A stretch of 64,000 nucleotides of DNA from Photorhabdus thracensis. GTDB taxonomy: Bacteria; Pseudomonadota; Gammaproteobacteria; Enterobacterales; Enterobacteriaceae. The notes under the pieces are model-generated. The model did not search any database and was not told the DNA's origin. It saw nothing but the letters and a program-made list of their open reading frames with translations. Below, piece after piece: positions 1 through 9,722 of this stretch. The position numbers and the translations under genes are program-made. The stretch covers positions 4,030,001 through 4,094,000 of the forward strand of contig NZ_CP011104.1 of NCBI RefSeq assembly GCF_001010285.1, read 5' to 3'. Numbering within the stretch: position 1 is the first letter of the stretch; each line of letters opens with the position of its first letter.

Positions 1-110
1 AAAGGAGAAACTGGCAACAGGGTAAACCCCAATAGCCCGCACAGGGTTATGGCTAAACTTAATAGCGTGGTGGCAACTGGGCGTTGGATAAATAAAACAA
101 AGAATTTCAC
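1..110 (-). CDS. mdtC: MdtC, RND efflux pump subunit (5' end only)
   Basis: Only the first ~36 codons lie in the window; the gene runs off the left edge. The translation starts with a GTG at 110-108 and reads like the first transmembrane helix of MdtC ([16 protein letters not shown]...). The GTG overlaps the TGA of mdtB (109-107), so the two proteins are translationally coupled. In known MdtABC pumps, MdtB and MdtC form a mixed trimer in the inner membrane. The assignment rests on position after mdtA-mdtB and on the RND-typical N-terminus. Confidence 0.85.
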   Translation of the reverse strand, partial: MKFFVLFIQRPVATTLLSLAITLCGLLGFTLLPVSP

Positions 111-3100
111 CGCGGCTCCTGATGATCAATGGATGAAATATCCGGTACTGAGAACGTGCGGTTGCGGCGATAGTGCGCCAGCCGGTCAAACAGTAAATAG
201 ATCACTGGGGTGGTAAACAGCGTCAGGATCTGGCTCATAATCAGTCCACCTACCATACAGATACCCAGAGGACGGCGTAATTCGGCACCTGCACCGGTAC
301 TGAGCATCAAGGGTAGTGCACCAAGCAATGCTGCCATTGTGGTCATCAGAATCGGACGAAAACGCAATAAACATGCCTGATAAATTGCTTCGTAAGGGGA
401 TAATCCCTGTTCGCGTTCTGCCGCCAATGCAAAATCGATCATCATGATGGCATTTTTCTTCACAATACCTATCAGCAAGATAATGCCGATGATCGCAATA
501 ACATCCAGTTCGTGACCTGCCATCATCAGTGCCAGCAGTGCACCTACTCCTGCGGTCGGTAAAGTGGAGAGAATTGTCACCGGATGGATAAAGCTTTCGT
601 ACAGGATCCCCAACACGATATACATGGCGATGATGGCAGCTGCGATCAGCCACAATGTATTACCCAGCGCGCTTTCAAATGCCAGTGTTGCTCCCTGGAA
701 CTGGGTGGTTATGTCTTTGGGCATTTTGATCAATTGAGCAGCATCACGAACAGCATTGACTGCCTGTTCAAGAGAGGCGTTTTCAGCAACGTTGAAAGAA
801 AATGTCGCGGCGGGGAATTGTGCCAGATGGTTAATTGCCAGTGGGCCAAATCTTTGTTCAACAGTGGCGATAGCTCTTAGTGGGACGGTATTGCCGTCAG
901 TTCCGTTGAGACGGATGTTATCAAATGCGGCCAGACCCGGGGTTGATGTCATATCATGTTCCAGTACAACCCGGTACTGATTAGCCTGAGTATAAATTGT
1001 TGATATTAGCCGCTGGCCGAATGCGTTGTAGAGTGCGTTATCTACGGCTGCCATTGAGATGCCTAATCGGCTGGCGGTGTCTCTGTCCACTTTGACATAG
1101 GCGATCAGCCCTTGGTCTTGCCAGTCACTGCTGACGTCAACCAATTCTGATCTCTGTTTCAGTTCAGCCAGTAATTTAGGCACCCAAATACCCAGTTCAT
1201 TCAGGGAAGTCGTCTGTAATGTAAATTGATATTGGGTACGTGTAACCTGAGTATCAATCGTCAGATCCTGCATGGGTTGCAGATAGAGTTTTACGTTGGG
1301 TATAGAAGCAATTCTTTCCTGCAAACGTGGAATAATTTCGGCGATTCTGTCATCACGCTGATTGAGTGGTTTTAGTGTGATTTGCAACCGGCCGTTATTC
1401 AGTGTTGGGTTGCTGCTGCCATCAATGCCGACAAATGTGGTGATATTGTCCACTGCCGGGTCTTGCAATAATAAGGATGAAACCTGCCGCTGTTTATCCA
1501 CCATTGCCGCAAAGGAAATTGATTGCGGCGCTTCCAGTGTTCCCTGAATCAGCCCGTTATCTTGCAATGGAAAAAATCCTTTTGGAATAATGAGATAAAG
1601 CAGGGTAGTCAGTGCCAGGGTGCTTAAGGCGACGCTAAGTGTGATCCACGGATGGTTCAGTGCTTTTTTCAGCCATACGGCATAACCGGCAATTGTCCGT
1701 TCAAAAAAGCGTTCACTGGCTTGTTCAAAACGATTGTGTTTTACCTTTGATTCTGGTTTGAGCATTCTGGCGCACATCATGGGTGTCAATGTCAGTGAGA
1801 CAACCGCTGAAATCAGAATGGCCACGGCCAGGGTAATAGCAAACTCACGGAAAAGGCGGCCAACGATATCGCCCATAAAAAGCAGTGGGATCAGCACTGC
1901 GATCAAGGAGAAAGTCAGGGAGATAATGGTAAAACCGATTTCACCTGCGCCTTTCAACGCTGCTGCCATCGGTTTCTCCCCTTGCTCTATATAGCGGGAG
2001 ATATTCTCGATTACCACAATGGCGTCATCCACCACAAAACCGGTGGCAATGGTGAGCGCCATTAGCGTCAGGTTATTCACGGAGAAACCGCAGAAATACA
2101 TCACTGCAAATGTGCCGATCAATGAAAGAGGAACGGCGATACTTGGGATAAGTGTGGCGATGCCGTTACGTAAAAAAAGGTAAATCACCATGATAACCAG
2201 TGCAATCGCCAGTAACAGCTCAAACTGAACATCTTTCACTGAGGCGCGAATCGTTGTGGTGCGGTCGGTCAAAATTTTCATATCGACAGATTTCGGTAAA
2301 CTGCTGATGAGTTCCGGCAACATCTGACGAATATTATCGGTGGTTTCAATCACGTTAACCCCCGGCTGGCGCTGGACATTAATCACAATTGCCTGTTTGT
2401 TATTTGCCCATGCGCCCAGTTTGGTGTTTTCGGCCTCTTGTGCAATGGTTGCGACATCTTGTAACCGCACCGGCGCCCCATTTTTATAGGCAACGATCAG
2501 TTTGCGGTAATCATTTACTGACTTCATTTGATCGTTGGCCGAAAGCGTGACAGAACGGGTCGGGCCGTCAAGGCTGCCTTTGGCGGAGTTAACGTTGGCA
2601 TTGTTGATCGCGGTACGGACAGTTTCGCTATCCAATCCCTGTGCGGCGACAGCCTGAGCATTCAACTTCACTCTGACCGCTGGACGCTGACCGCCGGCCA
2701 GTGTCACTAATCCAACACCATTTACCTGTGAAATTTTCTGTGCGATACGGGTTTCGACCATATCCTGAATTTGCGTCATTGCCATCGCCCCGGAGGTGAC
2801 GGCCAGCGTGAGAATAGGGGGATCCGCGGGGTTGACCTTGCTGTAAATGGGAGGATAGGGCAGGTCATTGGGCAATAAATTACTGGCGGCATTAATGGCC
2901 GCTTGTACTTCCTGCTCGGCGACATCTAATGGCAAAGTTAGCTGAAATTGTAATGTGATAACGGAAGCTCCGCCGGAACTTTGGGATGCCATCTGTTTAA
3001 GACCGGACATCTGTCCAAGCTGGCGTTCCAGTGGTGCGGTGACTGCGGAAGTCATCACATCAGGGCTTGCGCCGGGGTAGAGTGTGACAACCTGAATTGT

Positions 3101-3256
3101 CGGATAGTCGACTTCCGGCAGCGCAGATACCGGCAACATGCGATAGCCGATAATTCCCGCCAGTAGGATTGCTATCATGAACAGTGTGGTGGCAACGGGG
3201 CGCAGGATGAACAGGCGTGATGGTCCACCTCCTGGAATTTGGGAGCTCACTTGCAT
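107..3256 (-). CDS. mdtB: MdtB, RND multidrug efflux transporter subunit
   Basis: A 1049-residue RND permease, close to the usual ~1040 of MdtB. It shows the N-terminal helix with [14 protein letters not shown], a large periplasmic loop, the TM4 motif [15 protein letters not shown] with the paired Asp residues of the proton relay, and [12 protein letters not shown] near TM10-11. It follows mdtA with a one-base TGATG overlap and overlaps mdtC downstream. By family knowledge it exports bile salts, novobiocin and similar compounds with MdtA, MdtC and TolC. No frameshift or missing relay residue is visible. Confidence 0.95.
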   Translation of the reverse strand: MQVSSQIPGGGPSRLFILRPVATTLFMIAILLAGIIGYRMLPVSALPEVDYPTIQVVTLYPGASPDVMTSAVTAPLERQLGQMSGLKQMASQSSGGASVITLQFQLTLPLDVAEQEVQAAINAASNLLPNDLPYPPIYSKVNPADPPILTLAVTSGAMAMTQIQDMVETRIAQKISQVNGVGLVTLAGGQRPAVRVKLNAQAVAAQGLDSETVRTAINNANVNSAKGSLDGPTRSVTLSANDQMKSVNDYRKLIVAYKNGAPVRLQDVATIAQEAENTKLGAWANNKQAIVINVQRQPGVNVIETTDNIRQMLPELISSLPKSVDMKILTDRTTTIRASVKDVQFELLLAIALVIMVIYLFLRNGIATLIPSIAVPLSLIGTFAVMYFCGFSVNNLTLMALTIATGFVVDDAIVVIENISRYIEQGEKPMAAALKGAGEIGFTIISLTFSLIAVLIPLLFMGDIVGRLFREFAITLAVAILISAVVSLTLTPMMCARMLKPESKVKHNRFEQASERFFERTIAGYAVWLKKALNHPWITLSVALSTLALTTLLYLIIPKGFFPLQDNGLIQGTLEAPQSISFAAMVDKQRQVSSLLLQDPAVDNITTFVGIDGSSNPTLNNGRLQITLKPLNQRDDRIAEIIPRLQERIASIPNVKLYLQPMQDLTIDTQVTRTQYQFTLQTTSLNELGIWVPKLLAELKQRSELVDVSSDWQDQGLIAYVKVDRDTASRLGISMAAVDNALYNAFGQRLISTIYTQANQYRVVLEHDMTSTPGLAAFDNIRLNGTDGNTVPLRAIATVEQRFGPLAINHLAQFPAATFSFNVAENASLEQAVNAVRDAAQLIKMPKDITTQFQGATLAFESALGNTLWLIAAAIIAMYIVLGILYESFIHPVTILSTLPTAGVGALLALMMAGHELDVIAIIGIILLIGIVKKNAIMMIDFALAAEREQGLSPYEAIYQACLLRFRPILMTTMAALLGALPLMLSTGAGAELRRPLGICMVGGLIMSQILTLFTTPVIYLLFDRLAHYRRNRTFSVPDISSIDHQEPR

Positions 3257-4470
3257 CAGGAGTTCTCCATTTTGCCGTGTTTTTGCGGCTGAATCTTATT
3301 TACCATCGGTGTGACAATATCCACCTTAGCGCCATCTGTCAGGCGATCGATACCATCAGTCACCACTTTATCACCTGCCGTCAGGCCGGTATTGATAACA
3401 ACCCGTTGTGTATCCTGCAATTTGACTGAGACTAGATGTTTGCTGACTTTATTATCTTTACCCAGTATCCAGACAAAATTCCCTTCATTACCCATTTGCA
3501 GAGCAGCGTTTGGGATTACCACTGCGTTTTCCAGCGTATCAACTTTAATCCGGATATTAACGAACTGGTTCGGGAACAGAATGTCACCTTGATTGGCAAA
3601 ACGGGCTTTCAGCTTAATGGTGCCGGTAGCAGTATCGATTTGATTATCAATACTCAGCAATTTTCCTTCGGCAAGTTGTTGCCGGTTGTTGCGATCCCAT
3701 GCGCTGACAACAACATCATGATTCGCTTTCTGAGCTTGCAAAACGGCATTGATATCGTTTTCGGGCAATGAAAACAGCACATCCGCGGGATCTGTTTGTG
3801 TGATAACAACAATAGGAGAATTGTTGCCACTGGCGATAAAATTCCCTACATCGATCTGTTTCAGACCCACCCGACCGGAAATGGGGGCGGTAATACGACT
3901 GTAAGTGAGTTGGAGTTTTGCACTGTCAATTGCGGCTTGATCAACTTTCAGACTGGCTTCATGTTGGCGAACAAGTGCACGCTGATTATCCATTTCTTGT
4001 TGGGAAATCAGTTTAGTGTTTGCCAGTTTCTGGTAGCGGCTTAGATCCTGGCGGGCATTCGCCAGTATTGCCTCATCTTTGGCAAGTTGGCCTTTGGCTT
4101 GTGCTAACTGAACTTGAAAAGGGCGAGGATCAATTTCTGCCAATAAATCACCTTGTTTAATCTGTTGACCTTCCTGAAAGTGCAGAGCTATAAGCTGTCC
4201 TTCAACCCGGCTGGTTACGGTGGCGGTATTGGCGGCCTGAATGGTGCCGAGTCCGGTCAGAAAGCGTGGTACGGTCTGCTCTTTTGCGGTGGCAATTTGA
4301 ACAGGAGGTAAAGGAGGGCGCCTTAAACCAGAGGGTTGATCCGATGCGCCAGATTGTTGAGGGGCCGAAGGCGTTTTAAATTGGCACCAGATAAATATAG
4401 CGGCAGTGATGGCAACAGCGGCCAGTGCTGCACGGAAAAGGAGGATACGGCGTTTATTATTTTTATTCAT
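3256..4470 (-). CDS. mdtA: MdtA, periplasmic adaptor of the MdtABC pump
   Basis: A 404-residue membrane fusion protein. Residues ~8-28 form an uncleaved N-terminal membrane anchor after KRR. A lipoyl/barrel-sandwich half ([20 protein letters not shown]), an alpha-hairpin with coiled-coil character (~100-170), then the second lipoyl half and beta-barrel ([19 protein letters not shown]) follow in the usual order. It bridges the MdtBC trimer to the outer-membrane channel. First gene of the leftward mdtABC operon; E. coli relatives are activated by BaeR, and a partial BaeR-like box lies ~105 bp upstream. Confidence 0.93.
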   Translation of the reverse strand: MNKNNKRRILLFRAALAAVAITAAIFIWCQFKTPSAPQQSGASDQPSGLRRPPLPPVQIATAKEQTVPRFLTGLGTIQAANTATVTSRVEGQLIALHFQEGQQIKQGDLLAEIDPRPFQVQLAQAKGQLAKDEAILANARQDLSRYQKLANTKLISQQEMDNQRALVRQHEASLKVDQAAIDSAKLQLTYSRITAPISGRVGLKQIDVGNFIASGNNSPIVVITQTDPADVLFSLPENDINAVLQAQKANHDVVVSAWDRNNRQQLAEGKLLSIDNQIDTATGTIKLKARFANQGDILFPNQFVNIRIKVDTLENAVVIPNAALQMGNEGNFVWILGKDNKVSKHLVSVKLQDTQRVVINTGLTAGDKVVTDGIDRLTDGAKVDIVTPMVNKIQPQKHGKMENS

Positions 4471-4574
4471 TTCTTCGACATTCTCTTAAATGCAAGGTGT
4501 TGCTTGATTATGTCCGACTGCAATATCGGTTTAATCGTATTCTGCTAGTTTAGCCAGTGAGGATAGGCTAAAAA

Positions 4575-4583
4575 ATGGAGAAA
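4575..4583 (-). promoter_or_regulatory. Candidate BaeR box core upstream of mdtA
   Basis: On the minus strand the sequence reads TTTCTCCAT within a longer T-rich match, the same core as the E. coli BaeR box (TTTTTCTCCATNATTGGC). It lies about 105 bp before the mdtA start. The right half of the box is poorly conserved, so this is a tentative call. Confidence 0.35.
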
Positions 4584-4930
4584 GTGTGGAGAATATGTCA
4601 AGGAAGTGCTTTTTAAGGTAAATTGAGGTGTTTTTTGTCAGTTTTTTCGAGACTGCTCCAAGAATTATGTAAATGATGGTAGCTTTGTTACTTTCATTTT
4701 CTTGTCATTATTGAATGATATATTTTAATTTTTTATAAAATTCAGGCTGATTATAGAATACAGAGGAAATAGAATGAATATAAATATGTAATTCATATTT
4801 TAATGTGACTGGAAAGATATCATTTGTGCGAATAACTTTAATTGTTAATTTTATTAGGATATTTTTGCCATTCTTTGTGTATATATGTTACTTATGTGAC
4901 ATCTTGTAAAATTATTTAGGAACGGATTAT

Positions 4931-4946
4931 TGTGAAATAGATCACA
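4931..4946. promoter_or_regulatory. CRP-binding site for the nucleoside hydrolase operon
   Basis: TGTGA-N6-TCACA, a perfect match to both CRP half-sites with the correct 6-bp spacing (TGTGAAATAGATCACA). It lies ~117 bp upstream of the ATG at 5063. If it acts as a class II site, transcription would start near 4980. This fits catabolite control of nucleoside breakdown. Confidence 0.8.
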
Positions 4947-5062
4947 TATTCCTGCCATAGTTCTGTGCTTATTACCTTCTAATGCCAGAAAAAGGTCATA
5001 TGACTTTTTTTTCTTGGAGTTTATAACCTAATGTAAGGCGCATGATATAAGAGAGGTATGTG

Positions 5063-5992
5063 ATGAGACATTTTATTATCGATACAGATACGGCTTCCGA
5101 TGATGCGGTTGCATTGCTAATGGCGCTTCGTGAGCCATCGGTCTTTATTGAAGCTATCACTATTGTTGCAGGTAATTGTGCCATTAACCAGTGCAGAAAA
5201 AATGCATTAATAAGTATCGAAAAAGCGGGGACATATATTCCTCCGATATATGAGGGAATGAGTAAACCGTTATTTAGAGAATGCTATACTTCATATCATA
5301 TTCATGGAAAAGATGGCATGGGTGATATGAATTTACCGGCATCTTCATTAATAGCAGAAGTTAAACATGCAGTAGATGCAATCATTGATATCGTAAAAAA
5401 ATTTTCTGGTGAGATAGAAATAATCACTTTGGGCCCACTGACAAATTTAGCGATGGCGGTGTTAAAAGAACCTGATTTATATAAGTTCGTCAAAGCCGTT
5501 TATATCATGGGCGGTGCTGGATTGAAACCAGGTAATATTACCCCCTTAGCCGAATTCAATATTTATGCAGATGCTGAGGCGGCACATATCGTGTTGAACT
5601 CTGGATTGCCTCTTGTTTTTTGTGGATGGGAGTTAGGTATGGAAGACGCTTTTATTAATGAATCTGATATGGATAAATTAAGTTCCTTAAGTGATCTTGG
5701 TCAGTTTGCAGTGAGATGTAATAAAACACTGATTGAGTTCAATGCAGAAAGGTGTAATAGAAAAGGATTTGATTTGCCCGATCCGATAACAATGGCTGTT
5801 GCTTTATATCCGGATGAGATGATAGCAGATAAATTAGCGGTGTATGGTTATGTTGAATATCAAAGTGAACGTTCGTATGGGCATTTAGTTATTGATTCAA
5901 CTCATCTTCTCAATAAACGTCATAATATGACGTTCATTATGAAAATCAAAGGCAGTGTATTTAAGAATAAACTGTTCACTTTATTATCATAA
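5063..5992 (+). CDS. Inosine-uridine-preferring nucleoside hydrolase family protein
   Basis: A 309-residue protein of the IUNH family, which splits ribonucleosides into base and ribose. Residues 5-12 (DTDTASDD) form the calcium/ribose-binding Asp cluster that defines the family. The later LAEFNIYADAEAA segment supplies the conserved Asn/Glu/Asp substrate contacts, and LPDPITMA carries the C-terminal catalytic-site Asp. I start at the ATG at 5063, behind GAGAGG, rather than at the GTG one codon earlier. It heads a two-gene unit with the deaminase-like gene 26 bp downstream. Substrate preference (purine or pyrimidine) cannot be read from the sequence. Confidence 0.88.
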   Translation: MRHFIIDTDTASDDAVALLMALREPSVFIEAITIVAGNCAINQCRKNALISIEKAGTYIPPIYEGMSKPLFRECYTSYHIHGKDGMGDMNLPASSLIAEVKHAVDAIIDIVKKFSGEIEIITLGPLTNLAMAVLKEPDLYKFVKAVYIMGGAGLKPGNITPLAEFNIYADAEAAHIVLNSGLPLVFCGWELGMEDAFINESDMDKLSSLSDLGQFAVRCNKTLIEFNAERCNRKGFDLPDPITMAVALYPDEMIADKLAVYGYVEYQSERSYGHLVIDSTHLLNKRHNMTFIMKIKGSVFKNKLFTLLS

Positions 5993-6018
5993 ATTATAAT
6001 AATATATGAGGGTAAAAG

Positions 6019-7005
6019 ATGAGTTTTAATCCTGCTTTGCTGAAAAAAATAGAATTACATACACATCTTGATACTGGATTGAGTTATCATTTTGTTAGAA
6101 AATATATTCCTGATATTAGCCCAATATTGTTTCGTGAAAAGTATATCGCGCCTGAAAAATGCCATGATTTAGGCGATTTCTTAAGTAAAATAGGCCCTTC
6201 ATTAGATATGTTGCAAAAAAAGAATGTGATAGCTGATGCTGTAGAAGATCTTTTTATACAATTAAAGAACGATAATATAGTCTATGCTGAAATTAGATTC
6301 GCCCCTTTACTTCATCTTCGCCTGGGATTAAGTGACTGCGATATTGTTGAAACTGTTCTGGTGGCAATGAAAAATTCGTCGATTAAATATGGTATAGAGG
6401 CAGGTTTAATATTATGTACCTTGCGGCATTTTTCAGAAGATCAAAGTTTGAGAACAGCATATCTTGTAAATAAATATTCTCATATTGGTGTCGTTGCTCT
6501 TGACCTTGCTGCTGATGAGGCAAGATATCCACTTAATGCTCATTTGAAAGCATTTAGAATGGTATTGGAAAATGGCGGAAATGTTATTGCGCACGCAGGA
6601 GAAGCAAAGGGGGCTGAAAGTGTACGTGAAACTATTAATAAATTAAATATTTCTCGTATAGGTCATGGAGTAAGAAGTGTTGAAAATCAAGGTGTTATTA
6701 ATTATCTTATAGAAAGAAATATACATTTAGAAATATGTCCGACATGTAATATTGTTTGCGATATTTATGATGCTTATGAAAACCACCCGGTTAATATTTT
6801 AAAGAAAACTGGGGTAAATATTGGTATTAATACAGATGCCAGAGCAGTGGCAAATATAACTTTATGTGAAGAGTATTTAAAGATTAATAGGTATTTTGGT
6901 TGGCAATATAGTGATTTTATTGAAACAAATTTGAATGCATTACGTGCCTCGTTTTGTAGTAAGGAGTTAAAGAATAGATTAGAAAAAGAAATAATGATAT
7001 TTTAA
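6019..7005 (+). CDS. Adenosine deaminase-like purine deaminase
   Basis: 328 residues of the adenosine/AMP deaminase superfamily. Metal ligands are visible: HTH (ELHTHLDTG, ~residues 13-15), IAHAGEAKG with the catalytic Glu, IGHG, and INTDA with the zinc-binding Asp. The residue after that Asp is Ala-Arg where E. coli Add has Asp-Pro, so the substrate may differ from adenosine. It follows the nucleoside hydrolase with good spacing and a GAGGG ribosome-binding site. Together the pair would turn nucleosides into bases and ribose. No transporter gene is next to it. Confidence 0.82.
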   Translation: MSFNPALLKKIELHTHLDTGLSYHFVRKYIPDISPILFREKYIAPEKCHDLGDFLSKIGPSLDMLQKKNVIADAVEDLFIQLKNDNIVYAEIRFAPLLHLRLGLSDCDIVETVLVAMKNSSIKYGIEAGLILCTLRHFSEDQSLRTAYLVNKYSHIGVVALDLAADEARYPLNAHLKAFRMVLENGGNVIAHAGEAKGAESVRETINKLNISRIGHGVRSVENQGVINYLIERNIHLEICPTCNIVCDIYDAYENHPVNILKKTGVNIGINTDARAVANITLCEEYLKINRYFGWQYSDFIETNLNALRASFCSKELKNRLEKEIMIF

Positions 7006-7040
7006 TGGTGGAAAATTAAGTTATATTTTTATATTAAATA

Positions 7041-7074
7041 AGATAAATGTCTATTGAATATATTATCTGTTTTT
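7041..7074 (+). terminator. Weak terminator-like hairpin after the deaminase gene
   Basis: AGATAA and TTATCT form a 6-bp stem with a 16-nt loop followed by GTTTTTA. It is AT-rich and would be a weak rho-independent terminator. Confidence 0.35.
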
Positions 7075-7083
7075 AATGAATAG

Positions 7084-7112
7084 TTGACATAGAGAACTCG
7101 ACAGAGGATAAA
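7084..7112 (+). promoter_or_regulatory. Putative sigma-70 promoter of the CRP/FNR-type regulator
   Basis: A perfect -35 TTGACA (7084-7089) is followed after 17 bp by GATAAA (or ATAAAT at 18 bp), about 40 bp upstream of the regulator start. This suggests the regulator has its own promoter. A TATAAT at 7131-7136 lacks a good -35. Confidence 0.5.
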
Positions 7113-7151
7113 TAGAGATGTCGTAAATGCTATAATATACTTAGTCATGAA

Positions 7152-7850
7152 ATGACTTCTAAAAATGGTGAATTCAATATGCATCTGGATAAAGAGAAAA
7201 AACTTAAATATTATTTTGATAAATATGATCTTGATGAAATTTTTTCAACAAAACTTATGGAAAAATTAGATGTGGTAGAAAGGAAGAAAAACGCTTATCT
7301 TACACATCAGTTATCAAAATTCACTCATCTTTATATTCTGGTTGAGGGTAAATTGAAGGTTGAGTTTTATAATGCTAACGGTAAATTCTCTGTTTTTGCA
7401 TTTGCCACTCCGCTTTTTCTTGTCGGAGATCTAGAGCTTTTTCATTCCCAGGGGTATAGTATAATTAATTCTATCTCTGTTCAGGAGCCGTCAGTATTCC
7501 TGTCAATTCCATTAGAAACGGTGAAAACTTTTGGGTTAACCGATACCCGATTTCTCGGGTTTGTTTGTAAGCAGCTTAGTAATAAGCTTTTTGAGTCTTC
7601 TTTATTGAAGTCTGGCGCATTTTTAACTGTTGAAGAGAATTTAAAGAGGTTTCTTTATCATGATTCGGAGAAAAATGGAGATGTGCTTGTACTGGAGAAA
7701 AGAGAATACTTGGCCTCTATTTTAGGTGTTTCAGTTAGGCAATTAAATCGAGCTATTAAGAGCTTGAATGAGAAAGGGATCATTATGTCAAAGAACAAAC
7801 AGGTTAAAATTATTGATTACAATGCTTTAGTAAAGGACATTGAATTTTGA
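7152..7850 (+). CDS. CRP/FNR-family transcriptional regulator, YeiL-like
   Basis: 232 residues. The N-terminal ~40-140 has the cyclic-nucleotide-binding beta-roll pattern (THLYILVEGKLKVEFYNANGK). The C-terminal LASILGVSVRQLNRAIKSLN (~187-207) is a winged helix-turn-helix recognition helix. The size and the neighbour (a nucleoside hydrolase gene) recall E. coli YeiL, which sits beside rihB, so it plausibly controls the two upstream genes; that link is inference. A second in-frame ATG at 7179 is an alternative start; neither has a strong ribosome-binding site. No FNR-type N-terminal cysteine cluster is present. Confidence 0.75.
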   Translation: MTSKNGEFNMHLDKEKKLKYYFDKYDLDEIFSTKLMEKLDVVERKKNAYLTHQLSKFTHLYILVEGKLKVEFYNANGKFSVFAFATPLFLVGDLELFHSQGYSIINSISVQEPSVFLSIPLETVKTFGLTDTRFLGFVCKQLSNKLFESSLLKSGAFLTVEENLKRFLYHDSEKNGDVLVLEKREYLASILGVSVRQLNRAIKSLNEKGIIMSKNKQVKIIDYNALVKDIEF

Positions 7851-8013
7851 CTTAACTTTACTTTAAGCAATGAAAATCAAAATTCATATGCATAAAAGGT
7901 GCTGGTGAATATACACCAGCTTTTGTGTATATTGATTAGCAATAGTTACACCGCTTATTGTAAATATAGGTTGTATCTGATATTGCTCAAACACCAGAAT
8001 AAGCTGTTGTTTG

Positions 8014-8175
8014 TTATCTCATTTGATGATTTTCATTTTTCTCGATTGTTGTCTGCTTACTTTGCTGATGATGATCTAATGCCGCTATGGACGAATAAAT
8101 GAAACGGCCAAATAAAATCAGAAAGCTGATAAGTATAACCAGTTTAGTAATTTGAGATCGCTTCTTTTTTTTCAT
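8014..8175 (-). CDS. yfgG: YfgG-like small membrane protein (53 aa)
   Basis: A 53-codon ORF reading M-KKKKRSQ, then one hydrophobic helix ITKLVILISFLILFGRFIYS, then a short polar tail rich in His, Gln and Lys. The basic start, single helix, FGRFIYSS motif and position beside ppx match E. coli YfgG, a small inner-membrane protein linked to metal stress. It starts 11 bp after the stop of ppx, so it is probably the last gene of the ppk-ppx transcript. It is short enough to be missed by automated calling. Confidence 0.75.
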   Translation of the reverse strand: MKKKKRSQITKLVILISFLILFGRFIYSSIAALDHHQQSKQTTIEKNENHQMR

Positions 8176-8186
8176 GGGCTAAATCG

Positions 8187-9719
8187 CTATGTTGATTCCT
8201 CTGCTATTTCTAATTGCCAACCTGTAACGTTATGCCAGTATTCCTGCTCTTTTTCCAGATCAAGTTGCATCAGGGTGTTTTCTGATAAGTAATTGTAAGG
8301 CAGATAGAGTGCCCAATGACCATCATCAGTAACCAGCCTGAGTGATTCAGGGGTGGTTGTGGATTGACGTTGATTATTGAGTAAAGTCGCCAGACGCAGG
8401 ATTTGAATTAATGGCAGATATTGTTTTTTCTTAAATAGATTGAATCTTGGCAAATCATCCAGTTTCATTGTTTTGCGGTGACAGCGAACCAGGGTCGCCA
8501 GCAGTAATTGTTGTTCCTGATTAAAGCCTGGCAAGTTGGTATTTTGCAGAATATAAGCAGAGTGTCGCTGTAATCCGCTTAAGTTAATACTCAGCCCAAC
8601 TTCGTGCAGCATTGCCGCCCAGTGTAAAATTGCTTCGAGTTGGGGCTGCACCAGCTTTGGGTTCTGGATGGCCCATTGTTGGTAAAGCGCTTCAGTGGTA
8701 TTGAGCACACGCTTTGCCTGTTCTCTGTCGATATTGTAGTGTTCAGCCAGGCTTTTTGCCGTTCTCCGGCGGATGTCCTGGTGGCGGAAGCGGCCTTCCA
8801 TTTCATATAAAACACCTTCGCGCAGAGCGCCATCTGATAGTTGTAACTCTTTTATATGCAGGGCATCGAATACACCGCATAAGATAGCCAGGCCGGGAAC
8901 AAAAACGTGTTTACGATCATCGGATAATTCAGGTAAGTCGAGGGTTTTAAACTTTTTGAATTTAAGCACTTCTTTGACCAACATTTCCAGCCGTTCAGGT
9001 GTGATTAATCCATCCTTCTCTCCCATTGCGACCAGTACCTCATAAACGGCTTTGATTGTCCCGGATGCGCCGAGCGCGGAATTCCAGCCTTTTATGCGGT
9101 ATTGCCATGAGAGGTTCTCCAGTTTTTGAGCTGCTTCAAGCCGTGCTCTGCGGAATTTCTCTGCACTGATTTCACCGTCGGAAAAGAATTGATGAGAAAA
9201 ACTGATGCATCCCATCCGGCGGCTTTCTATTAATAAGGGTTCAAAATTTTCGCCGATCACCAGTTCAGTAGAGCCACCACCAATATCAATCACCAGCTTA
9301 CGATCTTGTTCCGGCTGAGTGTGTTCGACGCCCATGTAGATCAGGCGGGCTTCTTCGTGGCCGGAAATAATTTCAATCGGATAGGGGATGACTTCTTGTG
9401 CCCGCCTGATGAATTCTTTGGCGTTGCTAGCTTCACGTAAGCTGTGAGTGCCGACCAGGCAGACGTTATCTGCCGGAAATCCTTGTAGTCGCTCAGCAAA
9501 TAGCGCAAGGCAAGCCAGACCGCGCTCCATGGCTTCTTCGCTTAATTCACTTTTTTGATTAAGACCGTAAGCAAGGTAGACATGTTGTTTTAACCGGCCA
9601 AGGATCTGCAATGCGCCGTTAACGATTCGTGCAATGATCATATGGAAACTGTTTGAACCCAGATCGATAGCGGCAATTTCCATTGGTCTCGGCGTAGATT
9701 TATCGTGTGTTAGCGGCAT
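8187..9719 (-). CDS. ppx: Exopolyphosphatase Ppx
   Basis: 510 residues (E. coli 513). The ASKHA-fold phosphate loops are visible: [15 protein letters not shown] near the N-terminus and [14 protein letters not shown] (~142-155). The C-terminal half (~310-500) is the HD-like and hinge region of Ppx/GppA proteins, with [14 protein letters not shown]. The enzyme releases phosphate from the ends of inorganic polyphosphate. It follows ppk after 3 bp, the usual operon, so polymer synthesis and hydrolysis are co-transcribed. Confidence 0.95.
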   Translation of the reverse strand: MPLTHDKSTPRPMEIAAIDLGSNSFHMIIARIVNGALQILGRLKQHVYLAYGLNQKSELSEEAMERGLACLALFAERLQGFPADNVCLVGTHSLREASNAKEFIRRAQEVIPYPIEIISGHEEARLIYMGVEHTQPEQDRKLVIDIGGGSTELVIGENFEPLLIESRRMGCISFSHQFFSDGEISAEKFRRARLEAAQKLENLSWQYRIKGWNSALGASGTIKAVYEVLVAMGEKDGLITPERLEMLVKEVLKFKKFKTLDLPELSDDRKHVFVPGLAILCGVFDALHIKELQLSDGALREGVLYEMEGRFRHQDIRRRTAKSLAEHYNIDREQAKRVLNTTEALYQQWAIQNPKLVQPQLEAILHWAAMLHEVGLSINLSGLQRHSAYILQNTNLPGFNQEQQLLLATLVRCHRKTMKLDDLPRFNLFKKKQYLPLIQILRLATLLNNQRQSTTTPESLRLVTDDGHWALYLPYNYLSENTLMQLDLEKEQEYWHNVTGWQLEIAEEST

Positions 9720-9722
9720 AAA

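Larger units (their letters stand above)
4471..5062. other. 592-bp divergent intergenic region mdtA / nucleoside hydrolase
   Basis: AT-rich region between the leftward mdtABC operon and the rightward nucleoside-salvage genes. It holds the candidate BaeR core (4575-4583) and the CRP site (4931-4946). I see no other open frame with a plausible ribosome-binding site. Confidence 0.6.

Noticed and set aside
7899-8102. 67-aa rightward ORF
   Set aside because: Antisense to the YfgG-like gene, no ribosome-binding site, no motif.
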